A stretch of DNA of 64,000 nt from Mesorhizobium loti CJ3sym (GTDB lineage: Bacteria > Pseudomonadota > Alphaproteobacteria > Rhizobiales > Rhizobiaceae), in contig NZ_AXAL01000008.1 of NCBI RefSeq assembly GCF_000472785.1, positions 1 to 64,000 of the forward strand. Reading direction: 5' to 3'. Position 1 is the stretch's first letter, and the number at the start of each line of letters is the position of its first letter. The translations under genes were made by a program, and so were the position numbers. This document shows, piece after piece, positions 45,199-54,274 of this stretch. The notes beneath the pieces are model-generated. The model was not told the DNA's origin and ran no database searches. It saw nothing but the letters and a program-made list of their open reading frames with translations.

Positions 45199-47176
45199 AG
45201 TCCCCGGCCGCCATGGCCATGATTGTCTTCTTGGCGCGCTGGATCGAGGCCGGGCTCATCGACAGCTCCGTCAGCCCCATCTCTAGGAACCTCCCAATCA
45301 GGTCGGGACGCCCGGCAGCTTCGCCGCACATGCCGACCATGATACCGGCGGCGACGCCGGCTTTTGCCGTCAGTTCGATCGCCATCATGACGGCCGGATT
45401 GGTGACATCGTTGAGCTTGGCGACGGTCGGGTTGAGCCGGTCGGCGGCCATGATGTACTGGGTCAGATCATTGGTGCCGATCGAGAAGAACGCCACCTCC
45501 TTGGCCAGCGCCGGAGCGATCAGCACGGCCGCCGGGGTTTCGATCATCACGCCGAGATCGAACGTCGCATAAGGCACGCCTTCGGCCTTCAGCTCGGCGG
45601 CGCATTCATCGACCAGAACGCGCGTCTGCCTGACCTCGTCGATATCGGCCACCATCGGCAGCATCACCTTGATGTTGCCGTGCACGGCTGCTCGGAGCAG
45701 TGCCCGAAGCTGGCGCTTGAAGATATCGGGCCGGTCGAGGCACATGCGGATGCCGCGCCAGCCGAGGAAGGGGTTTTCCTCGTCGGGAAACTCGATGCCG
45801 GCGATCGGCTTGTCGCCACCGATATCGAGCGTACGCACGATGACCGGATACGGCGCGAAGGCCTTGGCCAGCGCCGCATAGGTCTCGGCCTGCATGTCTT
45901 CCGAGGGAAGATGCATATGGCGCATGAACAGGAGCTCGGTGCGGAACAGGCCAACGCCCATGGCGCCAGCCTCCTGCGCCGCTTCGATTTCCTCGAGCGA
46001 GCCGATATTGGCCGCGACCTCGATCACCTTGCCGTTGGCCAGCTTGGGCGTCGCCGTCTTGAAGACGCTCAGCCCGGCGCGTTCCTTTGCCGCCGCTTCG
46101 ACGCGGGTCGCGAATTCGGCGCGGGTCGCGTCGTCGGGATCGATGACCACACGACCGCTATTGCCATCGAGCGCCACTTCTCGCGCCGTGCGCAAGGCAT
46201 TGACCTGATCGCCAAGGCCCAGCACCGCCGGAATGCCGTGCGAACGGGCAATGATGGCGATGTGCGAGGTGGCGCCTCCATGGCCGCAAATCACCCCGCC
46301 AATGCGTTTCAACGGCGCGCGCGCCAGGTCCCATGCGCCGATGTCGTCGGCGATCAGAATGGCGCCCTCGGGGATATTTTCGAGGCTGACATCGTCCTGG
46401 CCGAGCAGCAGGAGGCAGATCTGCCGTCCGACGGCATGGACGTCATCAGCCCGCGCATTGAGATAATGATCGTCAACGGCGCTGAAATCGGCGGCGATTG
46501 TGGAAGCGGCGGTGATGACCGCCGAGACCGCATCATTGCCACCCTTGATTAGGCTCTCGGCTTCACCAGTCAGACTGTCGTCGGCTGCGATATCCCTGAG
46601 CGCCGCGACGATACCGCGGTCTCCACCGGACAGCGTGTCCTGCGCCAATATCTTGTCCATGCGCGCCTGAACGGCGCCAATGGCGGCGCGAAACCTGTCA
46701 ATCTCGCCTGGGATTTCGCTTTCCTGCAACATGCGGCCTTGTCCGGCGATATCAGGCGGGAAATGCGCGAAGGCCGGTCCGATGGCGAAACCCTCGCTTG
46801 CGGCGACACCGCGCAGGCCATTTGCTCCACCGGCTGCCGGCCGTGCGGAATCGGCCTTCGACGCGACTGGCGTCTCCGACACGGCATCGCCGGCCAGCTT
46901 GGGCTCCTCGTCATCGAGACCCGCCTTGGGGTTCTCAAGATAGCGAATCAGCGCCTCGATGGCCTCGATCGCGTCGGCGCCATTCGCCCGCACAGTGACT
47001 TCCTGGTTTTCCTTGACCGCCAGCAGCATCAGCTTAACCGAGCTCTTGGCGCTGACCGCCTTGCCGTCCTTGACCAGCTCGACATCGGATTCGAAGCCCT
47101 TGGCAAGCTTCACGAACCGCGTGGCGGGACGGGCGTGCAAACCTTCATGCACTCTGACGATGGTCGAGCGTTCCAT
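45197..47176 (-). CDS. ptsI: HPr-Enzyme I fusion of the phosphotransferase system
   Basis: A 659-residue protein from MERSTIVRVHEG. Residues 1-85 are an HPr domain with the phospho-accepting His in VHEGLHARPATRF; after a Pro/Ala linker comes Enzyme I with the active His in GGATSHIAIIARSHG and the PEP-binding domain (FRTELLFM, GIRMCLDRP, FSIGTNDLTQY, active Cys in GMCGEAAG). The protein takes phosphate from PEP and passes it to the IIA encoded in the same operon. There is no GAF domain, so it is not the nitrogen-PTS PtsP. The gene is 50 bp after the IIA gene. Confidence 0.94.
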   Translation of the reverse strand: MERSTIVRVHEGLHARPATRFVKLAKGFESDVELVKDGKAVSAKSSVKLMLLAVKENQEVTVRANGADAIEAIEALIRYLENPKAGLDDEEPKLAGDAVSETPVASKADSARPAAGGANGLRGVAASEGFAIGPAFAHFPPDIAGQGRMLQESEIPGEIDRFRAAIGAVQARMDKILAQDTLSGGDRGIVAALRDIAADDSLTGEAESLIKGGNDAVSAVITAASTIAADFSAVDDHYLNARADDVHAVGRQICLLLLGQDDVSLENIPEGAILIADDIGAWDLARAPLKRIGGVICGHGGATSHIAIIARSHGIPAVLGLGDQVNALRTAREVALDGNSGRVVIDPDDATRAEFATRVEAAAKERAGLSVFKTATPKLANGKVIEVAANIGSLEEIEAAQEAGAMGVGLFRTELLFMRHMHLPSEDMQAETYAALAKAFAPYPVIVRTLDIGGDKPIAGIEFPDEENPFLGWRGIRMCLDRPDIFKRQLRALLRAAVHGNIKVMLPMVADIDEVRQTRVLVDECAAELKAEGVPYATFDLGVMIETPAAVLIAPALAKEVAFFSIGTNDLTQYIMAADRLNPTVAKLNDVTNPAVMMAIELTAKAGVAAGIMVGMCGEAAGRPDLIGRFLEMGLTELSMSPASIQRAKKTIMAMAAGD

Positions 47177-47226
47177 GGCAAATACTCTGGTTCTGGGCGC
47201 CAACATAAGCTGCGGCGCGAATGCTG

Positions 47227-47607
47227 TCAGGCGGCGATGGTGATGATCGCGTCTGTCTTCAGGGCGGCCACGAGCGCTTGTGTATCAACTTGCGATGCGC
47301 AGATTTCGCCCGGCCTCTCGGCCTCGGTGGCGCCGTTGAACGAGATAACGACGTGGCCCATCTCGACCACCTTGCTCCAGGCGCTGGAGCCGACCGCGGT
47401 TATAACAGCGGAAACCGGACCAAGGGTGATCGAAGCGCCCTTTTGAGGCGCTCCGTCACTGGGTCCCTGCTCCGTCTTGTGGAGCACCGACACCTCGGCA
47501 AGCTCCGGCGGCGAGCCATCCGCAAACAGGATGACCACGCCCCCTTCGGCAAGGTCCGCCACTTCGGGTCCGATGGCAGTGACCCGTGTTCTCAAAAGAA
47601 CCGTCAT
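47227..47607 (-). CDS. srlB: PTS glucitol/sorbitol-type IIA component
   Basis: A 126-residue protein of the PTSIIA_gutA family. VLLRTRVTAIGPEV at the N-terminus, FADGSPPELAEVSVLHK with the expected phospho-His, and VGSSAWSKVVEMGHVVISFNG match glucitol IIA proteins. It takes phosphate from the HPr domain encoded next and passes it to IIB. The gene is 27 bp after the IIB gene. Confidence 0.9.
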   Translation of the reverse strand: MTVLLRTRVTAIGPEVADLAEGGVVILFADGSPPELAEVSVLHKTEQGPSDGAPQKGASITLGPVSAVITAVGSSAWSKVVEMGHVVISFNGATEAERPGEICASQVDTQALVAALKTDAIITIAA

Positions 47608-47634
47608 ATGGCGAACCTCATTTTCCTACTTTTC

Positions 47635-48633
47635 TTAGAATACGATCAGGCTGACGACCCAGGCGATCAGCACCGAGATGGGACCCATGATCTGGCGGCT
47701 GATGAGCACCGCCGGAACACCGATTTCGATTGTCTTCGGCTTGGCTTCACCAAGTGCCAGGCCGACCGGGACGAAGTCGCAGCCCACCTGGGTGTTGTAG
47801 GCAAACAGCGCCGGCAGGGCCATTGCCGGCGAAATCGTGCCATTGGCGATCTGCGGGCCGATGATGGCAACGCCGATGACCTGCGCGATGACGGCACCTG
47901 GCCCGAGGATGGGCGACAGGAACGGCAGGCCGCAAATGGCCGAGATGATCAGCAGGCCGACGATGTTGTTGGCCAGCGGACCCATCGGCTGGGCCAGCAC
48001 GTCACCGATGCCGGTGTAGAGGATCAGACCGATCAGCATGGTCACGAAGGCCATGAACGGCAGCACGTTGCGAATGACCTGATCGATGGTGCGGCGGCCG
48101 GCATTGAAGAAGATGCCGACGACCCGACCCATGATACGGCCGATCGTGCTGATGAAGCCGATGAGACCACCCTCGCTGGGCAGTGCCGTCGGCGTCGTGT
48201 TGTTATTGCTCGAACTCATCGCTGCTGCTCCCCCCGCAGTGGTGACCGTTCCGGACCCGTCCGCCATTGTGACGTTGGCCGGCTTCACGCCCGAAACGTA
48301 GATATCCTCGGTGATGAACTGGGCGAGCGGCCCAGACTGTCCGACCGGCGTCAGATTGACGGTCGGGATACGTTTGCGCGGATAAACGCCGCATCGTGCG
48401 GTGCCGCCGCAATCGACGACGACAACCGCCATCTCGCTTTCGATCGGCGGCGCCTTGAAGCCATCGACGGCTTCGGCGCCGGTCATGTCGGCGATGAGCT
48501 GCGCCACCGGGTGAATGCCACCGCCGGTGACGGAAACAACCTTGCTGCGCTGTTCAGTCGGCTCGATTACGAGCGGACCACCCCAACCGGTCTTACCCCG
48601 GGAGATGCGTACGGCTTTGTATGTCTTGGCCAT
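47635..48633 (-). CDS. srlE: PTS glucitol/sorbitol-type IIB (IIBC) component
   Basis: A 332-residue protein. The N-terminal IIB domain (VRISRGKTGWGGPLVIEP) carries the phosphorylated Cys in GGTARCGVYPRKR; the C-terminal half has four membrane helices with FFNAGRRTIDQVIRNVLPFM and GCDFVPVGLALGEAK, as in GutE. GGGGAGG precedes ATG 48633. The substrate in enterobacteria is sorbitol; other polyols are possible here. Confidence 0.93.
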   Translation of the reverse strand: MAKTYKAVRISRGKTGWGGPLVIEPTEQRSKVVSVTGGGIHPVAQLIADMTGAEAVDGFKAPPIESEMAVVVVDCGGTARCGVYPRKRIPTVNLTPVGQSGPLAQFITEDIYVSGVKPANVTMADGSGTVTTAGGAAAMSSSNNNTTPTALPSEGGLIGFISTIGRIMGRVVGIFFNAGRRTIDQVIRNVLPFMAFVTMLIGLILYTGIGDVLAQPMGPLANNIVGLLIISAICGLPFLSPILGPGAVIAQVIGVAIIGPQIANGTISPAMALPALFAYNTQVGCDFVPVGLALGEAKPKTIEIGVPAVLISRQIMGPISVLIAWVVSLIVF

Positions 48634-48649
48634 GATGTCCTCCCCGCCC

Positions 48650-49411
48650 TTACAGCTCGACGCCTTGACGGCGTGCCATGATTGCGGTGATGCGCTCGGT
48701 CAGCATGCCCTTGAGCAGGATGACGACGAGGCCGACAATGGCATACCAGATCGCCACCTTGACGTGGTAACCGGCAACGACGGCTCCCTTCTTTTCCAGT
48801 TCCAGCAGCGCGACGAGAATGCCGCCCCAGACGAAATATTCGCCAGGGTTGATGTGCGGGAACAGGCCAAGCGGCGGGTGAACGTAGGACACGGCCGCGT
48901 CATAGAAGGCGGGCTTGTGCTTTTCTTCCAGGAACGAGCCGAACGTATAGGCCATCGGATTGGTGAGGAAGAACACCGCCAGCAGCGGCAACAGCGTGTA
49001 GCGGGTCAGTGCAATGCGGCCGGCGCCGCGCGCCAGGCCATGCACGCGCTCTTCACCAACCAGTTCGGTGACGGCGTAGAAGGCGGTCATCAGCACCACC
49101 AGCGTCGGAATGATGCCGGTGACGAAGCCGGCGAACACTTCGCCGCCCTTCTGGAAGATGCCGATGAAATATTTGCCGATGGCGGTCAGCCAGCCAAGCT
49201 GCTCTTCCTGCTGGACGTCCTTCAGCTTTTCCTTGAACTGGTCGACAGTGAGCGGTGCGTTGTCCGCTTGCGCCAGGACAACGAGATGGTCGGAGGCATG
49301 CTCGACGGCGAGCTTGCCATGCAAAGCAGCATCCGAGACCATGGCACCTGCGACATGCAGATTGTGCACAGCCATGTCGGCATGCTGCGCCAACAACGAA
49401 AATACAGACAT
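48650..49411 (-). CDS. srlA: PTS glucitol/sorbitol-type IIC component
   Basis: A 253-residue membrane protein of the GutA IIC family. The segment GWLTAIGKYFIGIFQKGGEVF is followed by helices with GIIPTLVVLMTAFYAV, FFLTNPMAYTFGSF and SYVHPPLGLFPHINPGEYFVW. Residues 1-75 form an extension richer in Ala and His than usual for the family. GGAGGAGA precedes ATG 49411. It forms the sugar channel with the IIBC subunit. Confidence 0.93.
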   Translation of the reverse strand: MSVFSLLAQHADMAVHNLHVAGAMVSDAALHGKLAVEHASDHLVVLAQADNAPLTVDQFKEKLKDVQQEEQLGWLTAIGKYFIGIFQKGGEVFAGFVTGIIPTLVVLMTAFYAVTELVGEERVHGLARGAGRIALTRYTLLPLLAVFFLTNPMAYTFGSFLEEKHKPAFYDAAVSYVHPPLGLFPHINPGEYFVWGGILVALLELEKKGAVVAGYHVKVAIWYAIVGLVVILLKGMLTERITAIMARRQGVEL

Positions 49412-49464
49412 TTCTCCTCCTTATGCCGCCAGCCGGTTGATCCCAGTCGGTGCGCGGCTTTCCT

Positions 49465-49902
49465 CTAGGCCCTTGCTACGTTCAAACCGGACAGGCCCGG
49501 CTTCTTCCCAGGCTCCGACCGTGCTTTGTCGATCTGTTCGATCGCCCGCTTCACGGCCTCGGCCACACCGGGTTCCCCCTCCCCCTTGATTGCAGGATTG
49601 GACCGGAGTCTCTTGAGGGGAACACCCTCGAATTCTTCATGTCTCTTGAATTTGGTGAAGACGGACCGGCCGGTCATCACCATCACGCGTCGCACGATCA
49701 TGTCAGGCGTCACCACGACAAGCGCGATGGTGCCCTTGGCAAATCGGCCGCGAAAATTGCCGGCTCCGACGAAGCCATCCTTGTACTGGTCGGTGACGCC
49801 CCGGAAGACATCCGAATAGTGCCGCATCTGCAGCCAGACGCCGAGCGACTGCAGCGCCCACACGATAATCAGCAGAAGCAGTCCCCACTGCCAAATCGCC
49901 AT
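49465..49902 (-). CDS. gutM: GutM-family transcriptional regulator
   Basis: A 145-residue protein starting MAIWQWGLLLLIIVWALQS, a membrane-like helix, then MRHYSDVFRGVTDQYKDGFVG-like sequence and RGRFAKGTIALVVVTPDMIV, the GutM pattern. In E. coli GutM activates the glucitol operon. GGGAGGAGA lies 7 bp before ATG 49902. It is the first gene of the operon and there is no GutR repressor beside it. Confidence 0.88.
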   Translation of the reverse strand: MAIWQWGLLLLIIVWALQSLGVWLQMRHYSDVFRGVTDQYKDGFVGAGNFRGRFAKGTIALVVVTPDMIVRRVMVMTGRSVFTKFKRHEEFEGVPLKRLRSNPAIKGEGEPGVAEAVKRAIEQIDKARSEPGKKPGLSGLNVARA

Positions 49903-50084
49903 TCGGTTCTCCTCCCGAAGCTTCAGTTGAACCGCACCTTGGACCGATGCGCGACAACAGCAAAGTGAGAACATTTGTTTCCGAGAATGTCAATATGTAT
50001 GATATTGGCCTCAGCCACTGTCATCCATAGGCGGCTCTGCGATTTCGGTAGCGGCATGGCTGTGCTAGCCTGTCGGCAAACGGG

Positions 50085-50735
50085 ATGCATGAAATGGAAC
50101 TGCCCTTCAGGGATGAACTGGCCCTTATGCCCGACCTGCGCCACCGGTTACGGCAGTTGCGCTGGTTTCGTGCGACTTTCCGCGGCAGTGCCAAGGTGGT
50201 CTCGGACACGTTCGGCGTACGCTTCGACATCGACGAAGCGAAACTCACCAGGGCTTTTCTCGACTGGGTCGAGATCATGGAAGCGCAAAAACGCTTCGCT
50301 GCGGTCGACCGCGCCGACTTCATCGTCTTTGCCGCCGGCCTCGTGCTGCGCGAATTGATCAAACAGGCGCCGGCCCGGGAAATCTCCGGCCTGACCCAGC
50401 TGATCGAGACGGATCAGAATGCCGGAACGCTGGAAATCGTCCGCTTCTGGCCGGAGGGTTTTCTCTACACCAACTATTGCGTCTCGGTGATTTCCGCTGT
50501 CCACGAGCAGGAATTCGGAAGCGCGCCGAGCATCGACAAATGCGCCGATGATTTGCGCACCTGGTGGTCCTACCGCGAGAATGTGACCGAGATGCCGGCC
50601 TATGCGGTGGCCTTCCTCGACCGCTTCCTGGGCGCTGAGCCGAACTGGATCACGCCGGACCACGCACAGTCCCGACAAGCCATGCAACGAGCGCTCGGAT
50701 CGTCCCGCGCAAGCGACGCGATGCGCCATTTGTGA
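50085..50735 (+). CDS. Protein of unknown function, 216 residues
   Basis: Not recognised as a named family. A soluble protein with a helical N-terminal half (LRQLRWFRATFRGSAKVVSD) and motifs FIVFAAGLVLRELIKQAP, RFWPEGFLYTNYCVSV and CADDLRTWWSYRENVTEMPAY, which look conserved rather than random. It is divergent from gutM and might belong to the PTS locus. Met at 50094 is an alternative start. Confidence 0.7.
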   Translation: MHEMELPFRDELALMPDLRHRLRQLRWFRATFRGSAKVVSDTFGVRFDIDEAKLTRAFLDWVEIMEAQKRFAAVDRADFIVFAAGLVLRELIKQAPAREISGLTQLIETDQNAGTLEIVRFWPEGFLYTNYCVSVISAVHEQEFGSAPSIDKCADDLRTWWSYRENVTEMPAYAVAFLDRFLGAEPNWITPDHAQSRQAMQRALGSSRASDAMRHL

Positions 50736-50760
50736 TCACACGCCACCTGTTCTTGTTTAC

Positions 50761-50833
50761 ACGCAATTCCCAAGGGAAAGCGCTATGCGCTTTTCCCGGG
50801 AAAACCGTTTCACACTTTTCCTGGAATTGCTCT
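50761..50833. repeat. Dispersed repeat, copy 3, inverted and partial
   Basis: Read on the minus strand it begins AGAGCAATTCCAGGAAAAG, as do copies 1 and 2, then diverges and ends in GGGAATTGCGT. It occupies most of the space between the unknown 216-residue gene and the HAD gene. A GGGAAAGCGC/GCGCTTTTCCC inverted repeat lies inside. Confidence 0.7.
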
Positions 50834-50921
50834 GGATCCATCAGTCATCAAAACGCCGCACTATTGAACATTTGACTTTTAGTCGATAGCGATGTGCGAA
50901 ATCGACTCGGGGGAGAAGCGC

Positions 50922-51596
50922 GTGGCGCGATCAAGGCCTATCATTTTCGATTGCGACGGCGTTCTCGTCGACAGCGAGCCCCTGGCTGCCAAAGCCTATG
51001 AGCGTGTCTATGAAAAGCACGGCATGCCCGGTGTTCATGGCGGCATCATCGCCCAGTGCGTCGGCATGAAGCAGTCCGATATCATCGCCAGGATCAAGGA
51101 ATTGACCGGCCACCAGTTCCCGGCTTCGGCCGATGACGACATCTGGGCCGAGACCAAGGTGCTGTTTTCCGAGGAGCTGAAGCCGACGCCGGGGATTGCT
51201 TCTTTTCTGGAAACGCTTGCCGGCGACCGTTGCGTCGCCTCGTCGTCTTCCGTCGAGCGCATCAACCACAGCCTTGCCGTCACCGGGCTGACACGCTTCT
51301 TCGGTGAAGCAATCTACAGCTCCTCGATGGTCAAGAACGGCAAGCCAGCGCCCGACATCTTCCTGTTCGCCGCCGAGAAAATGGGCGCAACGCCCGCCGA
51401 CTGCATCGTCATCGAGGATTCGCCCTTCGGCATCCAGGGCGCGGTTGCCGCCGGCATGACGGCGATCGGCTACACCGGCGGCGGCCACACCTATGCAGAG
51501 CACGCCGGGCGTCTGAGCGCGGCAGGTGCCGATTTCGTCTGCGCCGACTGGCATGAAATTAGCCGGCAATTGGCCGGGCTCGGCGTGCCGGCGTAG
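50922..51596 (+). CDS. HAD-superfamily hydrolase, subfamily IA
   Basis: A 224-residue phosphatase. IIFDCDGVLVDSE is motif I with both catalytic Asp residues, VASSSSVERI motif II, KNGKPAPDIFLFAA motif III and CIVIEDSPFGIQGAVAAG motif IV, as in beta-phosphoglucomutase and sugar phosphatase groups. GTG 50922 is selected because a GGGGGAG box precedes it; ATG 50892 lacks one. A fragment of its 3' end recurs at 52979-53111. A polyol or sugar phosphate is a possible substrate given the PTS operon nearby. Confidence 0.92.
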   Translation: MARSRPIIFDCDGVLVDSEPLAAKAYERVYEKHGMPGVHGGIIAQCVGMKQSDIIARIKELTGHQFPASADDDIWAETKVLFSEELKPTPGIASFLETLAGDRCVASSSSVERINHSLAVTGLTRFFGEAIYSSSMVKNGKPAPDIFLFAAEKMGATPADCIVIEDSPFGIQGAVAAGMTAIGYTGGGHTYAEHAGRLSAAGADFVCADWHEISRQLAGLGVPA

Positions 51597-52894
51597 AACC
51601 CCGAGGAAAGTGCGCACCTGTTTTTGCCCGCAATCGGAGTGGTTGGGCGTTTCCGCGAAAGTTGGAATACTGCAGGCTAGCGGCAAGTGGGTAATTGAAG
51701 GCGAACGGCTTCGTCGGTCGGGATCACGGATCCGACACGGAAGTCGAAAGACAAGACCTTTGTCACATCGCTGTCGACCTCGCACCGGAAGCCCAGATGG
51801 TACCACTTTGCCGTTGCGCAGAACGCGACGTCCGGAGCGTTAAGGACATTGCCGGCCTTCAACGGAACACTTGGGATCAAGAAGGGAAAATAAGAGGCAT
51901 CCAGCAACTGCTGCTGCAATGCACTGGCACAAAGTTTGGCGCCACGTTGAACGCGAGCTACGCCGCCCATCGAGGTCGTCGCCAGCGCATCGCCCGTGGC
52001 GTCCTGCGAGTAGAGCTTGCGAACACCCGGAAGGCCCGAGTCGTTCCGAGATGCAGACTTCGAAGCCTTTGAGGGGCTGGGCTTCGGTGCATTTGCTGGT
52101 TTGGGCTGCGGCGTTGCGGCTGACATGGGAAGCTCGATCTCGCCGCCGCCATCGGCAGCCAAATGCGCTGGTACCGCGCCCTGTTGCTTGGCGGCGTCGA
52201 GCGCAGCTTGCTTGTCTGCCTCCTGTTTGGCTGCCTGTTGTTTCTCCATCTCCTCGGTTGAAGCTGCCTGCTTCTCCGCATCCTGTGTCGGCTTGGCATC
52301 CGTCGGCGAGGTTAACGGCTTCTCGTCGGCCTTGGTTGGATCTGCCCGCTGCTCGGAGTCTGGCGGCGTCGCAGGCTGGCTCTCTGCGGGCCTCGGCTCG
52401 ACCGGCGGCTTCGAAGCGTCATCCTTGGCAGGCGCCGGCGAACTGTCCTCAGCGCTGGCCCCATCCAGGGATTTCCTCCGGCCGGTATCCTTGTCGCCGA
52501 ACTGAAAGACAGGCTTCAGGACCTCGGCTGGTGGGGGTTTCTGCGCCTGCTTCTCCGGCAGAGGCGGCTTTTCAACCTTCTGCTCAGGTGGTTTTTCAAC
52601 CTTCGGCTCCGGTGGCTTAGGAGGCGGCGCCGGAGCAGGTTTCGGCTGATCGGGCGGAGGCACGAGCGCAACATTGACCGGCTGCTCTTCCTGCGGCTGT
52701 TGGGAAGGCACGGGAAGGCCATACAACAGGAGCGCCGCGACAAGCACGTGCAGGATCAGCGATGCGGGGATGCCCCACAACAGATTCCGACGCCGTTCTC
52801 CTGTCTCACCCTTCATCCTGACCGATGTGGAATGAAATAGCGGCGGCTTCAAGCATAGGCATTGGATTTGCGTAATCTAGCCGCTGACAGCTTG
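51464..52894. repeat. Tandem segmental duplication, copy A
   Basis: Unit A starts within the 3' end of the HAD gene (51464), includes the DUF930 gene and ends in GCTGACAGCTTG (52883-52894). Unit B spans 52979-54352. The HAD segments match at a constant offset of 1515 bp and both units end in the same 12-bp sequence. Confidence 0.85.
51677..52816 (-). CDS. TonB-like/DUF930 protein, paralog A
   Basis: A 379-residue protein. MKGETGERRRNLLWGIPASLI leads into one membrane helix; a long Pro/Lys/Glu/Ala-rich periplasmic spacer (PPKPPEPKVEKPPEQKVEK-type) follows, as in TonB; the C-terminal 110 residues with LPGVRKLYSQDATGDAL and FRCEVDSDVTKVLSFDFRVG form the DUF930 domain, with cysteines that could pair. 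It is probably anchored in the inner membrane and reaches across the periplasm. Function unknown. A longer start at 52852 is possible. Confidence 0.85.
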   Translation of the reverse strand: MKGETGERRRNLLWGIPASLILHVLVAALLLYGLPVPSQQPQEEQPVNVALVPPPDQPKPAPAPPPKPPEPKVEKPPEQKVEKPPLPEKQAQKPPPAEVLKPVFQFGDKDTGRRKSLDGASAEDSSPAPAKDDASKPPVEPRPAESQPATPPDSEQRADPTKADEKPLTSPTDAKPTQDAEKQAASTEEMEKQQAAKQEADKQAALDAAKQQGAVPAHLAADGGGEIELPMSAATPQPKPANAPKPSPSKASKSASRNDSGLPGVRKLYSQDATGDALATTSMGGVARVQRGAKLCASALQQQLLDASYFPFLIPSVPLKAGNVLNAPDVAFCATAKWYHLGFRCEVDSDVTKVLSFDFRVGSVIPTDEAVRLQLPTCR

Positions 52895-52978
52895 TCGATT
52901 TGAATCACCACTCCCCAAGGCAGCCCGACCAAGGCGCTGGGGCGACTCAACGAGCGGCTGCCCACGATCCGATCCATC

Positions 52979-53111
52979 GATCGGCTACACCGGCGGCGGA
53001 CACACCTATCCGGAGCATGCCGCCCGGCTGAAGGCCGCTGGTGCCGATTTCGTTTGCGCCGACTGGCATGAAATTAGCCGGCAACTTTCCGGACTCGGCG
53101 TGCCGGCCTAA
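52979..53111 (+). pseudogene. Truncated HAD hydrolase fragment from tandem duplication
   Basis: About 44 codons ending IGYTGGGHTYPEHAARLKAAG and then GVPA-stop repeat the last part of the HAD gene (51464-51596) with about 85 percent identity by eye. Motifs I to IV are missing, so it cannot be active. Its stop at 53109-53111 overlaps the convergent DUF930 paralog B by 4 bp. Confidence 0.85.
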
Positions 53112-54274
53112 TTTAGCGGATACTTGGTGAATCCACGGCTGGCCCATTCGCCAGGCGGTATTGATGACCCGACACTGAAGTTGAAGGATAGGACCCTCGT
53201 CGCATCAGGGTCGACTTCACATCGGAAGTTTAGATTGTACCAGGTGTTTCTGGTGCTGAAGGCCGCCTGCGGCGGACTAAGAACATTACCTTTGTCCAGC
53301 GTAATGGTTGGCACCCATTTGATCGAATAGTCGGCTCCTTGCAATTCCTGGCTCAGAACGTTGCCGCAAAGGTTGGCCACGCGCTGACCGCGCGGCACGT
53401 TATCCATGGAACTTGTGGCCAGCGCATCACCGGTAGCGCCCTGCGAGAAGAGCTTTCGAACGCCCGGAAGGCCGGAATACATCGGCGATCCTGCAGCGGC
53501 AGTGTTCGCGGGACTTGACTTCCCTGCTTTCCCGCTTGGAGCCTTGAAGGCTCGCGCGGATTTGAAATTCATCGTCTTTGCAGGTTTGGGCTTTGCCTTT
53601 TCGGCAGAGGGTGGCGGTGCTGGCTTGTCGCCGGCCTCGGCAGCCAATGGCTTTGGCGTCACGACCGCCTGCTTTTCGGCGGGTTGCGGCGCTGCCTCCT
53701 GCTGTTCCGGCGGCTGTTTGTCGGTGTCCTCAGTCGGCTGCTTCTCCTCGTTTTGCGCGGGCTTTTCGTCCGGCGAGGCGGTTGCCGGCTTCTCGTCGGG
53801 CTTGCTGGGCTCTGACTTCTGCTCCGGCGCTGCAGCCGGGGTGGGTTGGGTCGGTGCGGGTATTGGCACTACAGGCGGCTTCGCCGCCTCATCCTTGGCC
53901 GGCGAAGGCGCGTTGGCTTGAGCGCTGCCGCCGTCGAGAGATTTCTCGGGCCCGGTATCCTTCTTGCCATACTGGAAAACAGGCTTCAGAACGGGAATGT
54001 TCACCGGCTTGGGCGGCGGCTCGGGCGGTTTTTCGACCTTCTGTTCCGGCGGCTTTTCGGCTTTGGGCTTTGGTGGCGGCGGGGGGATAGGTTTCGGCTT
54101 TGGCTGCTCGGGCGGAGGCACCAGCGCGACATTGACCGGCTCGTCCTGCTGCGGCTGTGTGGGGGGCGTGCGTACGCCGTATATTAGGGCAACCACGAAA
54201 AGCGCATGCAGGATCAGCGATGCGGGGATGCCCCACAACAGATTCCGACGCCGTTCTCCTGTCTCGCCCTTCAT
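53108..54274 (-). CDS. TonB-like/DUF930 protein, paralog B
   Basis: A 388-residue paralog of the protein at 51677-52816, with the identical N-terminal MKGETGERRRNLLWGIPASLI, a Pro/Lys-rich spacer (PKPIPPPPPKPKAEKPPEQK-like) and DUF930 C-terminus (LPGVRKLFSQGATGDAL, FRCEVDPDATRVLSFNFSVG). Its C-terminus is about 28 residues longer and runs over the end of the HAD fragment, because the original stop position is read through. Function unknown. Confidence 0.85.
   Translation of the reverse strand: MKGETGERRRNLLWGIPASLILHALFVVALIYGVRTPPTQPQQDEPVNVALVPPPEQPKPKPIPPPPPKPKAEKPPEQKVEKPPEPPPKPVNIPVLKPVFQYGKKDTGPEKSLDGGSAQANAPSPAKDEAAKPPVVPIPAPTQPTPAAAPEQKSEPSKPDEKPATASPDEKPAQNEEKQPTEDTDKQPPEQQEAAPQPAEKQAVVTPKPLAAEAGDKPAPPPSAEKAKPKPAKTMNFKSARAFKAPSGKAGKSSPANTAAAGSPMYSGLPGVRKLFSQGATGDALATSSMDNVPRGQRVANLCGNVLSQELQGADYSIKWVPTITLDKGNVLSPPQAAFSTRNTWYNLNFRCEVDPDATRVLSFNFSVGSSIPPGEWASRGFTKYPLN

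Noticed and set aside
52017-52505. Ala/Ser/Gly-rich plus-strand frame opposite DUF930 paralog A
   Set aside because: Antisense of the Pro/Lys/Glu-rich spacer; no start signal or motif.
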